Part shown: one piece after another, positions 21,884-32,907 of the stretch | Layout of the letters: the number at the start of each line of letters is the position of its first letter | How positions within the stretch are numbered: the stretch's first letter is position 1 | Assembly: GCF_016615815.1 (NCBI RefSeq) | Contig: NZ_CP067112.1 | Coordinates: 2,294,001 to 2,358,000, forward strand | Source: Luteimonas sp. MC1572 | GTDB taxonomy: Bacteria; Pseudomonadota; Gammaproteobacteria; Xanthomonadales; Xanthomonadaceae | DNA length: 64,000 nucleotides | Reading direction: 5' to 3' | Position numbers and translations under genes: made by a program | The notes under the pieces: generated by a model | Told to the model about the DNA's origin: nothing | What the model saw: the letters and a program-made list of their open reading frames with translations, nothing else | Database searches by the model: none

Positions 21884-23470
21884 TCAGTCTGCGGGAGCAC
21901 CCGCGGCGCGCAGGCGCTGCCTGAAATCGTCCAGCCCCGGCACGCCGGGATCGATGGCGCGCGCCAGCGCCAGCGCGCGCTGCGCGCGCTCCACTTCGCC
22001 GGCACCCAGGCGCTCGTTGCCCACCGCCAGCCAGCGCTGCGCGAGCCGCGTGCGCGCGGCCGCGAGCTCGCCCGCGTCCTCGCCCAGGGCCGCGCGGGCG
22101 TCCAGGCAGGCGCGCGCCTGGCCCAGGCTGTTGCCACGCAGTTCGCGCTCGTAGCAGTCGCGCGCGGCCGGCAGCAGGCGCGCGCTGGCGGCGCGCACCG
22201 CGCGTGACTGTGGTGCCAGCGCGCGGGCACGGGCGATCTTGTCGAAGGCGCTCTCGCCCGGCGGCGACAGCAGGTTGCCGCGCGCACGCGCGGCCTCGGC
22301 CGCGTCCAGCAGCTGGCGCACACGGCGGTCGCGCTCGGCTGCAGGCAGCCGCGTCGCGAGCTGGGCACTGTTCTGGCGCGCGCGTTCGAGCCGCGCTTCG
22401 GCCTCGGCGACGCCCGCGGCATCGGGCGCGATGGCCTGCGCCCTCGCCAGCGCGGCCTCGGCAGCCACGAACGCGAAATCCGCGGCCAGGCGCGATGCCT
22501 CCGCGGCGTGCGCGCTGGCCACCGCCGCCACGCCGTCCTGCGCCGAGGCGTCGCTGGCATCCAGCGCCAGCAGCGCGTTGTAACCCTCGAGGGCGCGGTC
22601 GAGCCGACCGCGCGCCAGGGCGTTGTCGGCACGGCGACGCACGGCATCGGTCTCTTCGGTCAGGCGTGCCAGCGTGTCCGGGAGGTCGATGTGGCCGCCG
22701 TCGAAACGTCGCGCCGCATCGATGCGCTGCGCGGCCGCGCCCAGCTCGCCGCGCCGCAGCGCCTCGCGCGCCTGCCCCAGCAGCTCCGCCAATGCATCTT
22801 CGCGACCGCGCAGCGCGTCCGCATGCGCGGGCTCGATCGCCAGCACGCGCGCGTACAGCGGCAGCGCGGCGCTGTCATCGCCGTCGAGGTGTCCGCGCAG
22901 ACGCGCAGCTTCGGCCGCAGCCAGCAGCGAATCCAGGCCGGCATGGCCGGCCTCGCGGCGGCGCAGCGCTTCCTCCAACTGCTCGGCCTCCGCCTTCGGC
23001 ACCGAAAGCTCACGCGCCAGCGCCAGCCCGGCGCGGGCGTCGTCCAGTCGATCCTCGGCAAGCGCCACGCGCGCCTGCGCAAGCGCCGCCGCCGCCACCT
23101 GCGCCAGGCCCTGGCTCGCCTCGCGACGGTCGGGATCCATGGCCAACGCGGCTTCGAACAGCTCGCGCGCCCCCGTGCCATCGGCGGCGCTGAGACGGCC
23201 TTCGGCGAGTGCGCGCGCGGCTTCGGCGCGCAACGCCTGGCTGCGGGTCTCGGGCCACAGCAGCCCACCGAGCGGCGCACGCAGCACCGCCAGCAGCACG
23301 ACCACCAGCATCGAACCGATCAGCCACCACTGCCAACGGCGCGCAAGCCCGAGGCGTTCGACCACGCCGCCACGCAGCCGCGTGCCGCCATGCAGGCGGG
23401 AGCGCGCGGCGGCGGCGGTGGAATCGCGGGCGGCGTCGGGATGCGATGAGGGAATCACGCCCGGGAGCAT
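21884..23470 (-). CDS. Membrane-anchored helical-repeat protein, function unknown
   Basis: A 528-residue protein not recognised as any named gene. A short cytoplasmic N-terminus leads into one membrane helix (WWLIGSMLVVVLLAVL, ~47-62). The rest is Ala/Arg-rich TPR-like helical repeats facing the periplasm (ALEGYNALLALDASDASAQD, LFEAALAMDPDRREASQGLA). An in-frame GTG three codons upstream (23479) is an alternative start. It precedes relA's 3' end on the same strand with a 63-nt gap. Likely a scaffold or envelope adaptor; this is inference from fold only. Confidence 0.7.
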   Translation of the reverse strand: MLPGVIPSSHPDAARDSTAAAARSRLHGGTRLRGGVVERLGLARRWQWWLIGSMLVVVLLAVLRAPLGGLLWPETRSQALRAEAARALAEGRLSAADGTGARELFEAALAMDPDRREASQGLAQVAAAALAQARVALAEDRLDDARAGLALARELSVPKAEAEQLEEALRRREAGHAGLDSLLAAAEAARLRGHLDGDDSAALPLYARVLAIEPAHADALRGREDALAELLGQAREALRRGELGAAAQRIDAARRFDGGHIDLPDTLARLTEETDAVRRRADNALARGRLDRALEGYNALLALDASDASAQDGVAAVASAHAAEASRLAADFAFVAAEAALARAQAIAPDAAGVAEAEARLERARQNSAQLATRLPAAERDRRVRQLLDAAEAARARGNLLSPPGESAFDKIARARALAPQSRAVRAASARLLPAARDCYERELRGNSLGQARACLDARAALGEDAGELAAARTRLAQRWLAVGNERLGAGEVERAQRALALARAIDPGVPGLDDFRQRLRAAGAPAD

Positions 23471-23533
23471 AAGCGGCACCGGGTGAATGCGCGCGCGACG
23501 CCGGCGACCGGGCCTGCGTCGCAGCCGCCGCGC

Positions 23534-25717
23534 TCAGGTGCGGTAGGCGCGCTCCACGCCAGGCAGCGCCTCGAGCTTGCCGAGCAGGCGCGACAGCTGC
23601 CCGAAATCCGCGACGCGCAGCGACAGCCGCAGCTGCACGCGGCCACGACCGCCGCCGGCATCGCCGTCGATGGCGAGTACGTGCGCATCCTCCTGCGCGA
23701 TCAGGTTGGTGACGTCCTTGAGCAGGTGCTTGCGGTCGATCGCCTGCAGCATCAGTTCGGCCTGGTGGGCGCCGCCGGAGGCGCCCCACTCCACCGGCAG
23801 GACGCGCTGCGGCTCACGCGCGGCCAGGCGCAGGAACGACGCGCAGTCGCTGCGGTGCACGCTCACCCCGCGCGCACGCGTCAGGTAACCGGCGACAGAC
23901 TCGCCCGGCAGCGGCTGGCAGCAGCGCGCCACCTGCACCAGCAGGTTGTCCACGCCGACCACGGTGAACGCCGGCTTGCCGCCGGGGCGCAGCCGCTTCG
24001 GAGCGCGCAGCGCGATCACGTCCGCGTCTTCGCCGGCGGCCTCGGCCTCGCGCTGCTCGCGCTCGTGGTCGGCCAGCGCGCGCACCACCTGGTGCGGCCC
24101 CACGTCGCCCAGCGCGACCAGCACCTGCAGGTCGTCCGCGGTATCGACGTTGAACCTGCGCAACGCCGGCGCGAGGTCCGCGTGCTGCATGCCGACGCGC
24201 TTCAACTCGCGGTCCAGCAGCTCGCGGCCGGCCTGCAGGTTGCGCGCGCGGTCGAGCTTGTGGAACCAGCTGCGCACCTTCTCGCGCGAGCGCGCGCTGG
24301 CGAGGAATCCGTTGGACGCCAGCAGCCAGTCGCGGCGCGGCTCCGAGACCTTGCCGGTCAGGATCTCGACGCGGTCGCCGGTGTGCAGCACGTGGTCGAG
24401 CGTCACGATGCGGCCGTCCACCTTGGCACCGCGGCAGCGGTGGCCGACCTCGGTGTGCACGCGGTATGCGAAGTCCAGCGGTGTGGCGCCAAGCGGCAGG
24501 TCGACCACCTCGCCCTTGGGCGTCAGCGCGTAGATCCGGTCCTCGACAAGCTCGGTGTCGAAGGCGCCCGCGAGCGCGCCGTCACCGGCCTCCGCCGGCG
24601 CGTCGAGCAGCCGTCGCATCCACTCGATCTTGCGGTTCACCGCGGCCTCGCCGGCCGCCGAACGCTGCGCGCCGCCGCGCCCCTGGTAGGCGTGTTCCTT
24701 GTAGCGCCAGTGCGCGGCCACGCCGAGCTCGGCCTGGTCGTGCATCTCGCGGGTGCGGATCTGCACCTCGAGCGTCTTGCCCTCGGGCCCGACCACGGCG
24801 GTGTGCAGGGATCGGTAGTCGTTGTGCTTGGGGCGGGCGATGTAGTCGTCGAACTCGCCCGGCACCGGCGCCCACAGCGCATGCACCGCGCCCAGCGCCG
24901 CGTAACAGGCCTGCACGTCGTCGACCAGCACGCGCACCGCGCGCAGGTCGTAGAGCTCGCCGATCGGCGCGTTCTTCTTCTGCATCTTCTTCCAGATGCT
25001 GTAGATGTGCTTGGGCCGGCCGGCGATCTCGGCGCCGATGCCCGCCGCGGCCAGCGCTTCGCCCAGGCGCGCCTTGACGTCCTCGATGTAGCGCTCGCGC
25101 CCCGCGCGCTTGTCGTCCAGCAGGGTGGCGATCTGCCGGTAGGTAGCCGGCTCGAGATGGCGGAACGCCAGGTCCTCGAGCTCCCACTTCAGCTGCCAGA
25201 TGCCGAGCCGGTTCGCCAGAGGCGCGTGGATGTCGCGGGTCAGCCGCGCCAGCGCCAGGCGTTCGGCGTCGGGCAGCGCGGCGGCGGCGCGCATCCGCGC
25301 GAGCTGGCGCGCGAGCAGGATCGGCACCACGCGCAGGTCGCGGACGATCGCCAGCAGCAGGCGGCGCAGGCCTTCATGGCTGCGTCCGCGCTCCTGTTCG
25401 GCGTGCAGCGCCCAGACCTGGCTGGCGGCGCGCTGGCCCTCGAGCAGTGCCGCGATCGCCGCGCCGGCGGGCGCTGCGTGCGCGGCGTGGCGTTCGGCCC
25501 AGTCCGGGCAGGCGTGCAGGACGGCAGCGGCCAGCACCTCGCCATCGGCGTCGAGCAGGGCCAGCGCATCCAGCGTGTCGGCCAGCACCCGCGGCGGGTC
25601 GCCGCCCGTGCAGGGACCGACCGCGGCCGCCTCGCGCAGCAGTGCGCGCAGGGGCTCGGCGAGGGTGGCGAGCGCGGGCCGCGCCAGCAGGGTTTCGATG
25701 TCCACGGCTTGGGCCAT
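23534..25717 (-). CDS. relA: RelA (p)ppGpp synthetase
   Basis: A 727-residue long RSH protein. The N-terminal hydrolase domain lacks the HD metal motif, so it is inactive. The synthetase domain has RPKHIYSIWKKM, DLRAVRVLVD and EFDDYIARPKHNDYRSLHT, the acidic EFDD loop being diagnostic of monofunctional RelA rather than SpoT. A TGS domain (IYALTPKGEVVDLPLGATPL), a zinc-finger/CC domain (VARCCQPLPGE) and a C-terminal ACT domain follow. Activated on ribosomes by uncharged tRNA in the stringent response. Confidence 0.95.
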   Translation of the reverse strand: MAQAVDIETLLARPALATLAEPLRALLREAAAVGPCTGGDPPRVLADTLDALALLDADGEVLAAAVLHACPDWAERHAAHAAPAGAAIAALLEGQRAASQVWALHAEQERGRSHEGLRRLLLAIVRDLRVVPILLARQLARMRAAAALPDAERLALARLTRDIHAPLANRLGIWQLKWELEDLAFRHLEPATYRQIATLLDDKRAGRERYIEDVKARLGEALAAAGIGAEIAGRPKHIYSIWKKMQKKNAPIGELYDLRAVRVLVDDVQACYAALGAVHALWAPVPGEFDDYIARPKHNDYRSLHTAVVGPEGKTLEVQIRTREMHDQAELGVAAHWRYKEHAYQGRGGAQRSAAGEAAVNRKIEWMRRLLDAPAEAGDGALAGAFDTELVEDRIYALTPKGEVVDLPLGATPLDFAYRVHTEVGHRCRGAKVDGRIVTLDHVLHTGDRVEILTGKVSEPRRDWLLASNGFLASARSREKVRSWFHKLDRARNLQAGRELLDRELKRVGMQHADLAPALRRFNVDTADDLQVLVALGDVGPHQVVRALADHEREQREAEAAGEDADVIALRAPKRLRPGGKPAFTVVGVDNLLVQVARCCQPLPGESVAGYLTRARGVSVHRSDCASFLRLAAREPQRVLPVEWGASGGAHQAELMLQAIDRKHLLKDVTNLIAQEDAHVLAIDGDAGGGRGRVQLRLSLRVADFGQLSRLLGKLEALPGVERAYRT

Positions 25718-25781
25718 GGCGGGCGGCGATCCACGGCGGGGGACGGTCTACACTAGCCGCACCACGCCACTTGGAACAGAC

Positions 25782-26264
25782 ATGATGCCGGTACGCAGTA
25801 TCTTCCTCGCCGCCCTGCTCCTCGTCGCATCGCCCGCGTTCGCGCAGCAGTCGATCCAGGCGCAGATGAGCGCCGATGAATTCAAGGCCGCCGGCCTCGA
25901 CAAGCTCAGCGCCGCGGAGCTCGCGCGGCTTGACGCGTGGCTCAACCGCACCATCGTCGACGAAACCGCCAAGGCCGCGGACGTCGCCAAGGATCGGGTG
26001 ATCAAGGAGCATCGCGGCTTCGCGTCGTTCGGAACCGACGAGCCAATCACCGCCCGGATACCGGGCGAGTTCCGCGGTTTCCGGCAAGGCCGCGACTACA
26101 CCCTCGACAATGGCCAGGTGTGGCGGCAGGTTGACGGCGCGAGCCTCGTCGGCGCGCGCCTGACCGATGCCCAGGTCACCATCACCCCGAGCCTGGTCGG
26201 CTCGACCTGGTACATGCAGGTGGGCACGTACAACACCCGCGCCAAGGTCCAGCGCATCAAGTAA
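25782..26264 (+). CDS. Small secreted protein, function unknown
   Basis: A 160-residue precursor with a clear Sec signal peptide (MMPVRSIFLAALLLVASPAFA, cleavage after AFA). The mature part begins with QQSIQAQMSADEFKAAGLDK and ends in a beta-rich stretch (LVGSTWYMQVGTYNTRAKVQ). Two adjacent ATGs follow GGAAC. I do not recognise a named family. Its stop codon overlaps the convergent hrpA coding end by 8 nt. Confidence 0.75.
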   Translation: MMPVRSIFLAALLLVASPAFAQQSIQAQMSADEFKAAGLDKLSAAELARLDAWLNRTIVDETAKAADVAKDRVIKEHRGFASFGTDEPITARIPGEFRGFRQGRDYTLDNGQVWRQVDGASLVGARLTDAQVTITPSLVGSTWYMQVGTYNTRAKVQRIK

Positions 26265-29200
26265 GCGCAGCCAGCCGTGCCGCCAGCTTCTTTGGCGACA
26301 CGCCGCCGCGGGTGCCGAGTTCCTGCGCGAAGAGCTGCACGCGCAGCTCTTCCAGGTCCCAGCGCAGCGCCTGCCAGCCCGGAGCACCCGCGCGCCCGGC
26401 CTGCACCGCCTGCGCCAGCGCGTCCGCAAACGGCTTCAGCTCGAGCATGCGCTGCTGGTCGCGGGTGGGATCGTTGAGCGCGCGCGCCGCGCGCGTGGCC
26501 AGCGCCTTCAGGTAGCGCGGGTACTCGGCCAGCGCCGTTCCCGGCACGTCGCGCAGGAACCCCGGCGGCACCAGCGCCGCGAGCTGCGCCTGCATGTCGT
26601 CGAGGTTGCCACGCGCCCAGCCGACCAGGCGGCTGTCGAGCGCGGCGCGGACATCGGCCACCAGGCCGAGGATCTGCTCGGCCAGCTGCAGGCGGCGCAT
26701 GGCTTCACCGAACAGCTCCCTGCCCAGCGCCTCGCTGCGCGTGGCGAAGACCGCCGGGTCGCGGATCGATTCGAGCCCGTCGGCCGCAAGTGCCGCGAAC
26801 GCGCCGTCGACGAGGTCGTTGCGCAGGTATTCGGCCGGCCGGCCGCCGTTGGCACGCGGCGCGGCGGATTCGATGGCGGCGTACAGCAGGCCGGTCTTCG
26901 GCGACACCGGCAGCTGCCTGCGCGCCTGGCGCATGCGCTCGGCAAGCGCGATCGCGAGCAGGCGGCGCACGCCTCCGGGATGCTGGCGGAGCGCTTCGGC
27001 GCGGTCGGCGTGGACCTCCAGCGACGCGCTGTCGCCCTGGTCGTGCAGCGCGGGGTAGGCAGGCACGCCGCCGGCGCCGGGCACCGATTCGGGGATCGCC
27101 GTGTCGGGGAACGCGGTCAAGGCCTCGCGCGCGAGTCCCTCGGACGCCTGCGCGGCGAAGGCATCCGCGGCGCGACCGCCAAAGCGCGCGCGCAGCGCGT
27201 CGAGATCGCGCGCCTCGGCCAGCACGCTGCGGGCGTCGGCATCGAGCAGGCGCAGGTTGGCGCGCAGGTGCGGCTCGAGCGCGGCATCGTCGAAGTCGGT
27301 CGGGGCGATGTCGACGCCGGTCATGCGCTTCAGGAAGCGTGCGAGCGCGCCGTGCAGCGTGTCGGTGGCGGCATCGGCGCTGCCGTGCGCCTCGGCGAAT
27401 GCGCGCGCGAAGTCCGGTGCCGGCACGAAGTTGCGGCGCAGCGCCTTGGGCAGGCCACGCAGCAGTGCGGTCGCCTTTTCCAGCACGAAGCCCGGCGCCA
27501 GCCATGTCAGCCGCGGCGCGTCGAGGGCGTTCAGCAGGTGCAGCGGCACGACGACCGTCATGCCGTCGTCCACGGCGCCCGGCTCGAAGCGGTAGTGCAC
27601 GGCCAGGCGCGCGTCGCCGAGCGCCAGGAACGCCGGATAGCGGTCGGCATCACTGCCATCGCCGACCAGCAGGTCCTCGCTCGACCACTGCAGCGCGCGC
27701 CGCTCCTCGCGCGACAGCCGCGCGTACCAGGCGTCGAGCGCCTGCGCGCTGGTGATCTCCGCGGGAATGCGGTCGCGGTACCAGCGCAGCATCCAGTCGT
27801 CATCCACCACCAGGCCGGAGCGGCGCTGCTTGGCTTCCTCTTCCTCGGCGGCGGCCAGCGCGCGGCGGTTGCGGGTGACAAAGTCGGCGCGCAGGTTGAT
27901 CTCGCCCGCCACCAGGCCGTCGCGCAGGAACAGCTCGCGCGACTCCTCCGGATACAGCGCGCCGTAGTGGATGGGCCGGGCGGCGACCAGCACCAGGCCG
28001 AACAGGCCGAGCTGCTCGCTGCCCGTGACGCGACCCTGTCGGCGCGACCAGCGCGGGTCGAAGTGCCGCCGCGACAGCAGGTGATCGAGTTCGGCCACCA
28101 CCCAGTCCGGCTCGATCGCGGCGTTGGTCAACGACCAGACCTTCTCGGTATCCAGAAGCGTGGCCGACAACACCCACGGCGGCGGCTTCGAGGCCAGCGC
28201 CGATCCCGGAAACAGCTGGAAGCGGCGCCCGCGCGGGCCTTCGTAGGTCGCCGCGCGGCGCTTGTCGCGCTCCGGCAGCGCGTGCCCGACCTGTGTCGGC
28301 AGCCCCGCCAGCAGCGAGCGGTGCAGCAGCACGAAGCGGTCGGGTTGGTCCTTCGCGGAGGGTGCACGTCCACCCGCGCTTTCCGAAGGCGCGGGACTCT
28401 CGCCGGTGTCGGCTTCCTCCTCCCAGCCGAGGCCTTCGCACTGCAGCTTCAGCTGGCGGTGCAGCTCGCGCCATTCGCGCATGCGCAGGAAGCCGAGGAA
28501 ATGACGCTCGCACCACTTGCGCAGCTGCGACTGGGTCATCTCTTCGTGCGCGTCGCGATAGGCACGCCAGAGGTTGAGGATGGCGACGAACTCGGACTTC
28601 GGGTCGCGGAACAGCGCGTGCGCGGTGTCGGCCGCCGCGCGCTGGTCGGCCGGGCGTTCGCGCGGGTCCTGGATGCCGAGGAAGCTGGTGATCGCCAGCA
28701 TCTCGCGCAGGCAGCCGTGGCCGTGCGCGGCGACCAGCATGCGCGCCAGCTTCACGTCGACCGGCAGCCGCGCCATCAGCTTGCCGATGGCGGTGAGCTC
28801 GCGACGCGCATCCACCGCGCCGAGCTCGGTCAGCTGCTGCCAGCCGTCGGCGATGGCGCGCGGATCGGGCGGCTCCAGGAACGGGAACTCCTCGATCGTG
28901 CCCAGGCCCAGCGACAGCATGCGCAGGATCACCCCGGCCAGCGCCGCGCGGCGGATCTCCGGGTCGGTGAATGCCGGCCGCGCCGCGAAATCCTCCTCGG
29001 CGTACAGCCGGTAGCAGGTGCCGGGCGCGATGCGGCCGCAGCGGCCGGCGCGCTGGTTGGCGCTGGCCTGGCTGACCGGTTCGATGTGCAGGCGGTCGAG
29101 CTTCTGCCGCGGGCTGTAGCGCTTGACGCGCGCCAGACCCGGATCGACCACGTAGTGCGTGCGCGGCACGGTGAGCGAGGTCTCGGCGACGTTGGTCGCC

Positions 29201-30237
29201 AGCACGATGCGCCGCTGCGGGCCCGGGTTGAACACCCGGTCCTGGTCGCGCACCGACAGCCGCGCGTACAGCGGCAGCACTTCGGTGTGGCGGTACTTGC
29301 GGCCTTCCAACGCGCGGTGGGCGTCGCGGATCTCGCGCTCGCCGGGCAGGAACACCAGCACGTCGCCGCCCATGCCGCGGCCGCCCTGCAGGATCTCGTC
29401 GCAGGCGGCCACGATGCCGTCGGTCACCGTGGGCGCGTCGGGCCGGTAGCGCACCTCGACCGGATAGCCGCGGCCTTCCACGTTGACCACCGGCGCTTCG
29501 TTGAAGTGCGCCGAGAAGCGCGCGGTGTCGATGGTGGCCGAGGTCACCACCAGTTTCAGGTCGGGGCGTTTGGCGAGCAGCTGCTTCAGGTAGCCGAGCA
29601 GGAAGTCGATGTTGAGGCTGCGCTCGTGCGCCTCGTCGATGATCAGCGTGTCGTAGCGCGACAGCCAGCGGTCGGACTGGATCTCGGCCAGCAGGATGCC
29701 GTCGGTCATGAACTTGATCGCGGTCTGCTCGCCGACGTTCTCGGTGAAGCGCACCTGGTAGCCGACCGCGCCGCCCAGCGGCACCTGCAGCTCCTCGGCT
29801 ACGCGGCGCGCCACGGCGCGCGCGGCGATCCGCCGCGGCTGGGTGCAGCCGATCATCCCGGCCGCGCCGCGCCCCGCGGCCAGGCACAGCTTGGGCAGCT
29901 GGGTGGTCTTGCCGGAGCCGGTCTCGCCGGCCACCACCACCACCTGGTGGCTGCGCAGCAGGGCGACGATGGTGTCGCCTTCGGCCGCGATCGGCAGGTC
30001 CGGATCGACCTCGGCCTGCGGCAGCGCTTTCGCGCGCGCCTCGCGTGTCGCCACCGAACGCGCCAGGGCCTCGGCAAACGCGGCCTCGCGGGCGGCATCC
30101 GCCGGCATTGCACGCCAGCGCGCCAGCAGCCCGAGCAGGCGGCCACGGTCGCGGGTCAGCGCGCCGTCCACCGCGGCACGCGCACCGCGCATTGACGCGG
30201 TGCTTGCAGCCGCGTGGCTAGACTCCTTCTGTTTCAT
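26257..30237 (-). CDS. hrpA: ATP-dependent RNA helicase HrpA
   Basis: A 1326-residue DEAH-box helicase with Walker A GETGSGKTTQLPK (~101), DEAH motif IIDEAHERSLN (~200), motif III SATID, motif VI QRAGRCGR, then the helicase-associated and DUF3418 C-terminal regions typical of HrpA. It is proposed to act on mRNA processing and ribosome rescue. Start uncertain: ATG 30237 has no clear ribosome site and an internal ATG at 30192 is a fair alternative. Confidence 0.94.
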   Translation of the reverse strand: MKQKESSHAAASTASMRGARAAVDGALTRDRGRLLGLLARWRAMPADAAREAAFAEALARSVATREARAKALPQAEVDPDLPIAAEGDTIVALLRSHQVVVVAGETGSGKTTQLPKLCLAAGRGAAGMIGCTQPRRIAARAVARRVAEELQVPLGGAVGYQVRFTENVGEQTAIKFMTDGILLAEIQSDRWLSRYDTLIIDEAHERSLNIDFLLGYLKQLLAKRPDLKLVVTSATIDTARFSAHFNEAPVVNVEGRGYPVEVRYRPDAPTVTDGIVAACDEILQGGRGMGGDVLVFLPGEREIRDAHRALEGRKYRHTEVLPLYARLSVRDQDRVFNPGPQRRIVLATNVAETSLTVPRTHYVVDPGLARVKRYSPRQKLDRLHIEPVSQASANQRAGRCGRIAPGTCYRLYAEEDFAARPAFTDPEIRRAALAGVILRMLSLGLGTIEEFPFLEPPDPRAIADGWQQLTELGAVDARRELTAIGKLMARLPVDVKLARMLVAAHGHGCLREMLAITSFLGIQDPRERPADQRAAADTAHALFRDPKSEFVAILNLWRAYRDAHEEMTQSQLRKWCERHFLGFLRMREWRELHRQLKLQCEGLGWEEEADTGESPAPSESAGGRAPSAKDQPDRFVLLHRSLLAGLPTQVGHALPERDKRRAATYEGPRGRRFQLFPGSALASKPPPWVLSATLLDTEKVWSLTNAAIEPDWVVAELDHLLSRRHFDPRWSRRQGRVTGSEQLGLFGLVLVAARPIHYGALYPEESRELFLRDGLVAGEINLRADFVTRNRRALAAAEEEEAKQRRSGLVVDDDWMLRWYRDRIPAEITSAQALDAWYARLSREERRALQWSSEDLLVGDGSDADRYPAFLALGDARLAVHYRFEPGAVDDGMTVVVPLHLLNALDAPRLTWLAPGFVLEKATALLRGLPKALRRNFVPAPDFARAFAEAHGSADAATDTLHGALARFLKRMTGVDIAPTDFDDAALEPHLRANLRLLDADARSVLAEARDLDALRARFGGRAADAFAAQASEGLAREALTAFPDTAIPESVPGAGGVPAYPALHDQGDSASLEVHADRAEALRQHPGGVRRLLAIALAERMRQARRQLPVSPKTGLLYAAIESAAPRANGGRPAEYLRNDLVDGAFAALAADGLESIRDPAVFATRSEALGRELFGEAMRRLQLAEQILGLVADVRAALDSRLVGWARGNLDDMQAQLAALVPPGFLRDVPGTALAEYPRYLKALATRAARALNDPTRDQQRMLELKPFADALAQAVQAGRAGAPGWQALRWDLEELRVQLFAQELGTRGGVSPKKLAARLAALT

Positions 30238-30318
30238 GCAGATCCGATACGCGGCCCGGGCCGATCACGTGTGTCCATCGTGCCCATTGTCGCGTGCAAT
30301 CAACGAGAGGAAACCCCG

Positions 30319-30891
30319 ATGGCCAAGACCAAGACGAAGACCACCAACAAAACCGCCGCCACCCGCGCAAGGGCCGCCGACCCGGCCGCGTCTCCTGGCC
30401 CAACCTCGATGGCGCCCAACGTCGACATCGGCATCTCCGACAAGGACCGCAAGACGATCTCCCAGGACCTGTCGCAGTTCCTGTCCGACAGCTTCACGCT
30501 GTACCTGAAGACCCACAACTTCCATTGGAACGTCACCGGCGCGATGTTCAATTCGCTGCATGCGATGTTCATGGACCAGTACACCGAGCAGTGGAATGCG
30601 CTGGACGAGACCGCCGAGCGCATCCGTGCGCTGGGCTACAACGCCCCCGGCTCGTACGCGGAGTTCATCCGACTGAGCTCGATCACCGAAGAGCCGGGCC
30701 TGACCGAAGCCCCGGACTGGCGCGAGATGGTGCGCCAGCTGGTGGTCGGCAACGAGGCCGTGTGTCGCACCGCGCGCCGCGCCCTGTCGCACGCCGACGA
30801 TGCCGGCGACGACCCCACCGTGGACCTGCTCACCCAGCGCCTGGTGGTCCACGAAAAGAACGCCTGGATGTTGCGCTCGCTGCTGCAGTAG
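30319..30891 (+). CDS. dps: Dps ferritin-like DNA-protecting protein
   Basis: A 190-residue Dps with the ferroxidase-site signature [10 protein letters not shown]...LHAMFMDQY and downstream [11 protein letters not shown]. It should form dodecamers that store iron and detoxify peroxide. A Lys/Arg/Thr-rich N-terminal tail of about 25 residues ([20 protein letters not shown]) is longer than in E. coli and suits DNA binding. The ATG follows GAGAGGAAA at 30305. Divergent from hrpA. Confidence 0.94.
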   Translation: MAKTKTKTTNKTAATRARAADPAASPGPTSMAPNVDIGISDKDRKTISQDLSQFLSDSFTLYLKTHNFHWNVTGAMFNSLHAMFMDQYTEQWNALDETAERIRALGYNAPGSYAEFIRLSSITEEPGLTEAPDWREMVRQLVVGNEAVCRTARRALSHADDAGDDPTVDLLTQRLVVHEKNAWMLRSLLQ

Positions 30892-30929
30892 GCCCGCCGC
30901 GCCGGATCCTTCCGGTGGCCGCCAATGGA

Positions 30930-30955
30930 GACGCCCGACCCCCGTGTCGGGCGTC
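30930..30955 (+). terminator. Terminator after dps
   Basis: A perfect 10-bp stem, GACGCCCGAC (30930-30939) with GTCGGGCGTC (30946-30955), a six-base loop, then a short TTCGC. It lies 39 nt after the dps stop and before recQ. Confidence 0.7.
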
Positions 30956-30997
30956 TTCGCACCGGGTCGCGGGACGGCGGGCGCGTATCCTTGTCGC

Positions 30998-32818
<1,821 letters not shown>

Positions 32819-32829
32819 GCCGACTGGCG

Positions 32830-32853
32830 CGGGCTGCGGCGTGATTCAGCCCG
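32830..32853. terminator. Hairpin between convergent recQ and GH1-RmlD genes
   Basis: CGGGCTG (32830-32836) pairs with CAGCCCG (32847-32853). A second, mutually exclusive hairpin GCCCGAA (32849-32855)/TTCGGGC (32871-32877) overlaps it. No U-tract, so termination strength is doubtful. Confidence 0.4.
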
Positions 32854-32907
32854 AAACGGTGCGGTCCGTATTCGGGCCTCGCAAACCTCGAGGGATCCTG
32901 CACGCCG

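Noticed and set aside
26167..30195. A 1342-codon plus-strand frame opposite hrpA.
   Set aside because: Antisense shadow of HrpA, which has all helicase motifs; the plus-strand product is Arg/Gln/Ala-rich with no domain.
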